Shown in pieces: positions 55,791 to 64,000 of a DNA stretch of 64,000 nt. The translations under genes and the position numbers were made by a program. A model generated the notes under the pieces. The model was not told the origin of the DNA. It made no database searches and worked only from the letters and a program-made list of their open reading frames with translations. The stretch covers positions 58,738,811 through 58,802,810 of the forward strand of contig OZ026522.1 of assembly GCA_964019695.1 (NCBI GenBank), read 5' to 3'. The DNA comes from Loripinus fragilis (Eukaryota; Mollusca; Bivalvia; Lucinida; Lucinidae). Numbering within the stretch: the first letter of the stretch is position 1; every line of letters starts with the position of its first letter.

Positions 55791-58057
55791 ATTAATAAAC
55801 CACGCTTTGTGGGTGAACCTGCTTTTCCAATGTTGGATATTGTTAGCTGGATGGCTCACTCTACAATAACATTCATGAACAGCAGCTGTGTAGTATAAAA
55901 TCCATGTGATTTTCATTTAACAATTACCGAGTGTGAGGCCTATCCATTTTGATTGAAAACTTACGTGTGATTCCTACCAACTCAAATTGCACAACCTTGC
56001 GACTAATTTCAAGAGAACTATACCACCCTGGTCTAAAAGAACAGCGTCATGAGGAAGAACAATCTAGTCCCGGTACTGTTCACTAGGTGTCATTTCTGTA
56101 CTCTACCATAAACCAAGATAATAACTGCTAAATACGCCTTCAATCAAGCGCAAAATGTAATCAAAACGTGTGAAATTACCACATGTATATCACGTAATTG
56201 TCCCCGTTGATATTGGGCTGTGAAGCATGTGGGTTGCACTTCTGCACGGTGAGGCTCAAATTTAAGCATCATTTCATTTATCTGAAACTCACTGGTTCCC
56301 ATATCAAAGCATGAGTATGATTCATTGTTATGCTGAAGCATTTTTTGGAGTATATGTATAGTTCATAAATCACATTTTGTGGGTGAACCTGCTTTTCCAC
56401 TGACGAATATTGTTAGCTGGATGGCTCACTCTACAATCATATTCATGAACAACAGCGGTGTAGTATAAAATCCATGTGATTGTCATTTAACAATTTACAA
56501 GTGTGAGGCCTATCCATTTTGATTTATAACTTACGTGTGATTCCTACCAACTCAAATAGCACAACCTTGCGACGAATTTCAAGAGAACTATACTACCCTG
56601 GTCTTAAGGTACAGCGCCATGAGGAAGAACAATCTAGTGCGGGTACCCTGCACTAGGTGTCATTTCTGTACTTCACCATAAACCAAGAAAATAATTGCCA
56701 AACACACCTTCAATCAAGCGCAAAATGTTAACAAAACGTGAGAGATTACCACATGTGTATCACGTGATTGTCCCCCTTGATAATGGGCTGTGGAGCATGT
56801 GAGTTTCACTTCTGCACGGTGAGGCTATACTTTGAGCATCATTTCGATTATCAAAAATTCACTGGTTCCCATATCAAAGCATGAATATCATTCATTGTTA
56901 TGTTGAAGCATTTTTGGAGTATATATATATAATAAATTATACTTTGTGGGTGAACCTGCTTTTCCACTGACGGATATTGTTAGCTGGGTGGCTCACTCTA
57001 CAATAATATTCATGACCAGCAGCTGTGAAGTATAAAATCCATGTGATTGTCATTTAACATTTTACAAGTGTGAGGCCTATCTATTTTGATTGAAAAATTT
57101 CTTGTGATTCCTACCATCTCGAATAGCACAACCGTGCGATGAATTTCAAGAGAACTATACCACCCTGGTCTAAAGGTACAGCGTCATGAGTAAGAACAAT
57201 CTAGTTCCAGTACTCTGCACTAGGTGTCATTTCTGTACTCCACCATAAAACAAGAAAATGATAGTCAAACACACCTTCAATCGAGCGCAAGAGGTAAGCG
57301 AAACGTGTGAGATTACCACATGTGAATCACGTGATTGTCCCCCATGATATTGGGCTGTGGAGCATGTGAGTTGCACTTCTGCACTGTGAGGCTATACTTT
57401 GAGCATCATTTTATTTATAAAAACTCACTGGTTCCCATATCGAAGCATGAGTATCTTTCATTGTTATGCTGAAGCATTTTTTGGGTTTATGTATAATTAT
57501 CACACTTTGTGGGTGAACATGCTTTTCCACTGATGGATTTTGTTACTTGGATGGCTCCCTCTACAATAATTTTCATGAACATCAGCTGTGTAGTATAAAA
57601 TCCATGTGATTTTCATTTAGCAATTTACAAGTGTGAGGCCTATCCATTTTTATTGAAAACTTAGGTGTGATTCCTACCAACTCAAATAGCGCAACAATGC
57701 GACTAAATTCAAGACAACTGTCTCACCCTGGTCTAAAAGAACAGCGTCATGAGGAAGGACAATCTAATCCGGGTACCCTGCACTAGGTGTCATTTCTGTA
57801 CTCCACCATAAACCAAGAAAATAATTGCTAAATACGCCTTCAATCAAGCGCAAAATGTAAACAAAACGTGTGAAATTACCACATGTGTATCACGTGATTG
57901 TCCCCGTTGATATTGGGCTGTGAAGCATTTGAGTTGCACTTTTGCACTGTGAGGATATACGTTGAGCATCATTTTATTTATCAAAAACTCACTAGTTCCC
58001 ATATCAAAGCATAAGTATCTTTCATTGTTATGCTGAAGCTTTTTTGAGTATATACTA

Positions 58058-58739
58058 GGCCAAAAAAGAAACGCCGCACATAAAGATTAAAATATTGACC
58101 GTTAAATGAGTTACAAAAATTCATCTGATATCTATGTTTCGCGACTATTCCTGCCACACGTTATTCCCATTGTTTCAATGAGCTCAGTCAACCCAAACCA
58201 GTGTACTGGCTGTCTTTTTATTTTCAATTTTTTTCACGTGCAAATTCATTTTATTTAGATTTACACATGTAATAACTACTGAAATCACTAGTCTAATATC
58301 CAATTTGCTGAAAACATTTTAAAACTTTAAAATGAAATGTACACATTGCTAATTTACGATGCCAAAACGGACACATGTTGAACGCAAAAAGGCGATAAGA
58401 AGGTTATAAGCTAACGTGACGCCATCGGTGATAGCCCAAATATTTCGATGCCAGGCAAGGATGATTGAACGTCTTAGGAAACGTTTCTGATAAATTGGAA
58501 CAATGTCAGACCGTACACATTCATGACTTCATCGCCTTATGACGCGACGTCAAAATCGATTAAAACGGAGGTTTTAACTTTTGAATCAATTTCGTCCGGT
58601 GACAATGATAGCTAGCACAACCCCCAGGAACTCATTATCCAAGAATCAGCGATCAAACTGTGACAAATTGTTTGCGAGATATTGGATGAAAGACCCCATA
58701 AACAATATATGTTTTATATGCGGCGTTTCTTTTTTGGCC
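58058..58739 (+). mobile_element. Tc1/mariner-like element, 682 bp
   Basis: Perfect inverted ends begin GGCCAAAAAAGAAACGCCGC at 58058 and end with the inverse at 58739; TA lies outside both ends. It sits in tandem unit 4 only. It encodes a dead transposase fragment (next entry) and is far shorter than a full Tc1 element (about 1.3-1.7 kb), so it is internally deleted. Confidence 0.85.
58359..58690 (+). pseudogene. Tc1-like transposase N-terminal remnant
   Basis: Reading one frame from the ATG at 58359 gives MPKRTHVERKKAIRRL, then PSVIAQIFRC and MIERLRKRF, then RLKRRF and NQFRPVTMIASTTPRNS. These match, in order, the DNA-binding half of Tc1-family transposases: two helix-turn-helix units with an 'S.I.R...RF' pattern, and 'R.RF..A...A..TPGR.NPRIS..TVR.RL'. 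At least five in-frame stops interrupt it and the catalytic DDE half is missing. Confidence 0.6.
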
Positions 58740-59384
58740 TAGTATATATATAATAAATAAATAACACTTTGTGAGTGAACATGCTTTGCCACTGACGGAT
58801 ATTGTTAGCTGGAAGGCTCACTCTACAATAATATTCATGAACAGCAGCTGTTAAGTATAAAATCCATGTGATTTTCATTTAACAATTTACAAGCTTGAGG
58901 CCTATCCATTTTTAATTGAAAAATTACGTGTGATTCCTACCAACTCAATTAGCACAACCTTGCGACGAATTTCAAGAGAACTATACCACCCTGGTCTAAA
59001 GGTACAGCGTCATGAGGAAGAACAATCTAGTGTGGGTACTCTGCACTAGGTGTTATTTCTGTACTATTAAGAAAATAATTGTCAAACACACCTTCAATCG
59101 AGCGCAAAAGGTAAACAAAACGTGTGACATTACCACATGTGTATCACGGATTGTCCCCGTTGATGTTGGGCTGTGAGGCATATGAGGTGCACTTCTGCAC
59201 TTTGAGGCTCAACTTTGAGCATCACGTCATTTATCAATAACTCACTGGTTCCCATACCAAAGCATGAGTATGTTTCACTGTTATGCTGAAGCATTTTTTT
59301 GAGTATTTGTTCTTGTAATAATCAAAATTTCACAAATGTTCATAAGCTGTAATAGTGGTCACTTGATTGAGTTATGTCAAGGCG

Positions 59385-61782
59385 GACAAGCACATGATAC
59401 ACATGTGATAATCTCACATGATTTGCGTACCTTTTGCGCTCGATTGAACGTATGTTTAACAATTATTTTATTGTTTTTGATGGATTGCAGAAATAACATC
59501 TAGCTAGTGCAGAGTACCCGGATTAGAAGTTCTTCCTTATGACGTTGTACTTTTAGACTAGATTGAAATAGTTATCTTGGAAATCGTCATAGTCTGGTTT
59601 GTCAAGTAATGCGTTGTTTGAGCGTTTTAGCTGCATACAATATCCTGCAGCAACAGTATTATATTGGTAAAATCAAAATTGGTAAATAAATGATGACAGA
59701 CAATTTTACTCTATGCAGTAAACTTGAAATTTGCAGTAAACTAGAAAAGAAAGACAATGATAGAAATCACACCATATGATAAGAATCACACTTAAGTTTT
59801 CAATCAAAAATGGACAGGCCTCCCACTTAGTCAAAATGGACAGGAATCACACTTGTTTATTGTTATACGAAAATCACGTGGATTGTATACAAACGACTGT
59901 TGTGCATGAATAATATTGTAACATGAGCCATCCACCGTCAGTGGGAAAACATGTTCACCCGCCAAGTGTGATTTATTAATATATATACTAGCTTTACTTT
60001 TATCACATATAGTAAGGTTTGATGTTGCATAGTGCATATAGTACATCTTATGCGTTACACAAATGTATTATACACCTGAGACTACATTGTCACATAACTT
60101 TCCCTCTGAGAAGTCTCGTTCCATGATTTGAAACTTTGGCCTGGCAGCTGACATTATCCCAACGCTTCCACCAAATTTAGTTTGAGTCATCTAGCCAATA
60201 AACTCCATCTGTGAAAAAGCATACTCTCCAATCAAGGCTGGTTTATTACTAACAATGATAACCCAATAAATAGCGGAAATTTCTTTACAATGTAAGGGTT
60301 GGTACCGTTTAAACATCACAAATAAAAAAATAGATTGCATAACTTGTTGTGCATGCAACAGTATGTATATCCAAAAGTTTGAAGGAAAGTGATGTCACTT
60401 GCTGCTTAGCAACATAAACATGTTATTAAATCTAACCTTGCAGGATGTCCTCAAATGGTTGCCATGGTTACTGTCATGTGCAGATCACTTCCATAATTAA
60501 TATATATTTCTATACTACAACATAAAATAACTATTCTGTAAAACTCATTGAATTCTTTGAAAAATGTTAAATTGGCAGGTACCTTTAGCATGATAAAGGG
60601 GCAAAATGCAAAATTGTTGCATAAGAAATGGGGAAAGGGGTCCAAAATTGGCCTTTAAATTATCGTTGGTTGGTATAAAAGATTTGAATCATTTTGTTCT
60701 AATTACATTGGGGCTATCTGCCAAGTTTCAGTTCATTCTTGAACACGACGCTTGCGAGGAAATATCATTTGAAGAATTAAGAAGGTCACCATTGAGGCCA
60801 TCTTGTATATCAGAATGAAACTAGCTGGGCAATTCTGACTTTACATGTTTCCATGGTGTCTATATCTTAATTTTCCCTGATGTCTCCCACCAAGCCAAGT
60901 TTAGTTAAATCCAACATATGGTTTGTAAGATGTCTTTTGAAGAATTTCAATTGGCCAATGTGATTTTTATATACAAATAAGTGTATTTTAGAAAATTTGT
61001 ATCTGCATATTGGCCTGGTGTCCCGCATGATTTCATCTCAATCCAACTCATGCTTCTAGGGGAGGTGTCAAATATATCAAGTTAATGATAGAGATATCAG
61101 TAAAGGACAAAGGCAATGTCATAAACTGACTTCGATCAGCTCCAGATGAAGTAGCAAGTTTTGAATTACACAAAGGAGTGTGATTCCTATCTATTTTGCT
61201 ATCACAGATTCAAGTGTGACTCCTACCAAACCATTTGATTCATATCATCGTCTTCAGTTGCCATTTTCCTCTCAAAGGAATAGCAATCCTATACTCAATC
61301 TGTGGAAAACTGATTTCTATTCACTAAAGGTAGTATTTGAAATGCATAAATAAGCCTTATATCACCTGCTGGGAAAGTGTTGACCTATTGGCTCTCGTTT
61401 GTGATGTCTAAATGTGAAGTTGTCACTTTCCCATTGGTATCCAGGGTCAGGTGTAGTGCTTGATCGTATCGATTCCTGATCTTTGCCTTCTTTTTTACTA
61501 AGATTGATTAATTAGGCAATTAGCTTTCAACAAAAACATGTACTGACATAAGTGTGATTCTTGCCCAATCACTGTGGCAGACTTTGCACAGCTTTTCACA
61601 AAAATTGCATGTTTAAGCTCAAAACAGTCAACGACAGAATGATCCCCTGCAAAACCAAGGTACTTTTCTGAAATCGATAAAAGCATCTACGAAAAAAAGT
61701 ATTCCTTACTTTGACATACCTTGCATCGATAAGAAAACCTCCATAAAATGTGCGATTACCAATTGCGTATCACGTGATTGGC
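59385..61782 (-). mobile_element. inverted-repeat element E2 (2.4 kb), opposite to E1
   Basis: Left tip AAGGCGGACAAGCACATGAT (about 59381) and right tip ...GCGTATCACGTGATTGGC (61782). From the right it matches E1's left arm: ATAGGAATCACACT at 51680 is the inverse of AGTGTGATTCCTAT near 61170. From the left it matches the inverse of the 570-bp unit. It lacks the middle of E1. The 61358-61498 piece is a retroelement insertion. Confidence 0.55.
61358..61498 (+). mobile_element. Penelope-like 3'-end fragment inside E2
   Basis: CACCTGCTGGGAAAGTGTTG through GATTCCTGATCTTTGCCTTC, the last ~140 bases of the retroelement. The E1 partner sequence (about 51480-51510) runs straight through the site, showing that this is an insertion. 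Confidence 0.75.
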
Positions 61783-63039
61783 AAACCTGTATATGCAACT
61801 GAGTTGAAAAATATTACATGTGGTAAACCCACATATGCATGCTCATTTATTGTCATGCTCATCTGTCTTGGTTAAACTTAGAGATAGCACAGGAGGCTGT
61901 CATATGACCCAATATGACCTTGACCTTTTAAAGATTGTCCTTTCAATTGAGCAAAAGTGTAGAACAATTGGAAACCTGTCTGATGTTGCACTGTCCACAT
62001 TGTTCAGTTGGGTCAGATTGTATTGATTTTCTGTCTAAATTGACCCTTGACATTAAAGATGACCCTGACCTTGAGTTATTTATAAATGTATATATGTATG
62101 CGTATTAGTCGATTTTAATCTTTACTATTATATCCTGCAATAGTCATGACACTTTGAAAAAAATGGCATTATGAAACAGCAGCAACATACCAATTCACAG
62201 GCATGCTTTTACCAAATTTATAGCCTGCCATTTATTAAAAAAGTAAGTTGTGCTAGTATTTTCAAATTTTGTCAATAATTTGATGTTTTTCTCTGGCTAA
62301 TTGACCTCAAATGAGAGCAAATATGCCATAAATTGTAGAAATTGTACCTTTCTGACCATTAAAATTGCAAAGTGACCTTGAGCTTTGTCCTTTGACCTCC
62401 ATGACCTTGATATTTCCCTTTCCTTAACCTTGACCTTGCAGCATCCTGGTAGTTTTATTCTCCAGCTAGGCCTTTGGAAAAAAATGTAAGTGGTCAAAAT
62501 GTCTAGTCGGTGACCATAGCCACTCTGTATGGAAAATAGTTATGCTCTTCATCGACTCCGGCTGTCACATATTATAAGATTTTGTCACTTAAATTAGCAG
62601 AAATTGCTCAATTTTGCACAAAATAGCTTTTTATATATTTAGAATTTGATAAAATGTGAAGGATTCTATGTCCCATAGCTAGGAGCAAGTAATTCTGGCC
62701 TTGTCAATGGGGGTGGGTGGGGTACCTCCACATTAGACTCATCATGGTAAAGCACATTCATTTTCTAGGTATAGCATATTGTAAAGTGGTGTAATTAGCC
62801 TATATGCGTGAAGGATAAAGCATTTCTGATATAAAATAATAGAAATATAAGAAAATGAATATTTTTTTTTCCATTTCCTTTATTTTGCTGTACTATGAAT
62901 TTGCCAGTAATATGTGTAGGGTGTAGCGTTGTTAAATAATTCTCTGGAATAAATACTGCAAACAAAAAATATAAACGTACTATAAAATGTTTATTAGTTT
63001 GAATTATAAGATTTCTTTGGTCATTTTTCTAAAAAGGGG
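61783..63039. other. intergenic DNA with TGACCTTGACC words
   Basis: AATATGACCTTGACCTTT (61911), GATGACCCTGACCTTGAG (62060) and CCATGACCTTGATATTTCC / TTAACCTTGACCTTG (62400-62438) recur at loose spacing. No gene is supported. Confidence 0.4.
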
Positions 63040-63480
63040 TTTGTTTTTTAGGCCACAGACCTGTTATTGTAAAAAGTGCAGTGCTTGGTTCAAAAGGTCG
63101 GTAGAAGCTCAGCACTATATCTAAGTAGTAAAGTGTTTCATGATTGGTCAATAATATGTTTTCGGAAAAGAAATCATATTTATTATATATTTGCTGCACT
63201 TTTTGAAACAACACCCCAGTGCGTTTGTTGATTTAGTTTACAGGTGTTGCTTAGAAAAAAAGACCTTGCATTTTGATTTTTTAATGAAATGTTCCTCCCA
63301 TGTATGGTGCCCATCTCCAGGGGCCAAAAATTGGTAAACATGGCGATCACCGGGGTATCTCATTCTTGTTTATAGATTAAACTAGGTCCAATGTGTAAAT
63401 CTATGACAGCCTTATTTTAATTTAAGAGTTGTGAGAACCACAGCTTACATAACAAGCTATAATGGAGGTATATGAAAAAC
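63040..63480 (+). repeat. ~450-bp direct repeat, right copy
   Basis: Starts TTTAGGCCACAGACCTGTTA and ends AAGCTATAATGGAGGTATAT. Direct partner of 50525-50990, 12.5 kb away. Confidence 0.6.
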
Positions 63481-63524
63481 ATTGATAGGTCACGTTTGCA
63501 CCCATTCACAGTAAGTACTACTTC

Positions 63525-63890
63525 TGTTAACCCTTTGTACTCATAAAGGACTACTTCGAAAACAGTGAAGACCGACATGAAATGTGGTAAGATTAATGCG
63601 GTTTTTAATCATGGTCTGCACTTGGGCAATCTCTTTACACTTTAAACGCCAATCGCACCACCATTTGTCTGCTTTTGTTGTCTGCTGAAATATTTTTGAA
63701 GCCTTTTTTGCATTCAGTGAAGGCTCAGATCAGACTGCTCCTATATAGGAGCAGTCCTATTTAAGTCCACACTGTTTGCCTCTATACTGACAAAGCCAAA
63801 TAATGTTACCAAAAAAAAAATGCAGCATGCGACTCAAGTAAACATCATTTTCAGATGAATTTATTGCTGGCGCTTTATGAGCAGGCCGAT
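63525..63890. mobile_element. fold-back MITE, relative of 30465-30717
   Basis: It holds TTTAAACGCCAATCGCA, TTTGTCTGCTTTTGTTGTCTG, the central hairpin GACTGCTCCTATATAGGAGC and TCCACACTGTTTGCCTCTAT, then a right end GCTGGCGCTTTATGAGCAG. Outer TTAACCCTTTG at 63528 may be the start. Confidence 0.6.
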
Positions 63891-64000
63891 TGATACACTG
63901 GTAAATGAAAAAGCACCAGAGACTACTACAACGATATGATGGAGAGTATTTCCGCACTGGAGTAAGCTTAAAATGGCGGAATGCTTGCTCATTTTGAAAT

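Larger units (their letters stand above)
51227..56202 (+). mobile_element. inverted-repeat element E1 (about 5 kb)
   Basis: Left end GCCAATCACGTGATACGCAA (51227). Right-end relatives of the inverse, ...TATATCACGTAATTGTCC (about 56185-56202) close it. Its left 4.5 kb aligns in reverse complement, with gaps, to 59700-61782. There is no open frame above 60 codons between 50890 and 55460. TGTGATTCCTA and AGGAATCACAC words recur on both sides. Diverged similarity continues a little outside 51227, so the exact tip is uncertain. Superfamily unknown. Confidence 0.55.
55795..59330 (+). repeat. five ~570-bp tandem units (amplified E1 right end)
   Basis: TTTGTGGGTGAAC starts at 55806, 56376, 56943, 57506 and 58768 (as TTTGTGAGTGAAC), giving steps of 570, 567, 563 and 1262; the last step contains a 682-bp insertion. 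Each unit has about 400 bases of the element's right end, stopping at the CACGTGATTGTCC tip, then about 170 bases of flank (GGGCTGTGAAGCATG, CTCACTGGTTCCCATATC, TTATGCTGAAGCATTTTTT). So the unit is 'end plus flank', not a random piece. Confidence 0.85.

Noticed and set aside
50525..63480. LTR retrotransposon bounded by the 450-bp direct repeats
   Set aside because: No TG...CA ends, primer-binding site, polypurine tract or gag-pol frame in the 12 kb between them.

Overview
This is a gene-poor, AT-rich stretch of animal nuclear DNA, most likely from a bivalve mollusc. I infer the group from long introns with GT/AG borders, heavy (CT)n and GATA microsatellites, a tRNA-derived SINE, Penelope-like reverse-transcriptase relics and repeat types familiar from bivalve genomes. 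No ribosomal RNA, free-standing tRNA gene, CRISPR array or bacterial-type operon is visible. Almost everything outside two sparse genes is repeat, so most open frames over 60 codons are accidental.

Two genes can be supported, both on the + strand. Gene 1 (about 1322-30912) is the 3' part of a split gene. Four exons (1322-1599, 7003-7194, 10784-10882, 30745-30912) join in one frame and end at a TAA. The first two exons resemble the start of a dynein stalk and its microtubule-binding head, but the protein stops about 100 residues later, without the usual second stalk helix or motor modules. Gene 2 (37798-37846 joined to 40103-40380) predicts a 108-residue secreted protein: a signal peptide followed by a very Lys/Arg-rich chain.

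Layout of the rest. At 1.87-5.1 kb lies a broken Penelope-like retroelement abutting a 1-kb TA-flanked DNA element. At 13.5-29.5 kb, inside the last intron of gene 1, sit two related 7.7-8.2 kb terminal-inverted-repeat elements in opposite orientation, 85 bp apart, each flanked by an 8-bp target duplication (perfect for the right one, 7 of 8 for the left). Together they form a 16-kb imperfect palindrome. At 33.8-36.4 kb there is a ~130-bp tandem array with a SINE inserted in it (perfect 12-bp target duplication). At 40.9-42.4 kb there is a 45/46-bp minisatellite. At 43.05-48.9 kb there is a 5.9-kb nested satellite built from a 38-bp monomer. At 51.2-61.8 kb a second pair of opposed inverted-repeat elements occurs; one end of the first has been amplified into five ~570-bp tandem units, one of which holds a 682-bp Tc1-like element. 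Related direct repeats lie outside this block at 50.5 and 63.0 kb.

The strongest candidates for undescribed biology are the paired 8-kb elements, the 38-bp hairpin satellite, the element whose own end has become a tandem array, and the short stalk-only dynein-like gene. All family names rest on reading motifs by eye; no database search was possible.
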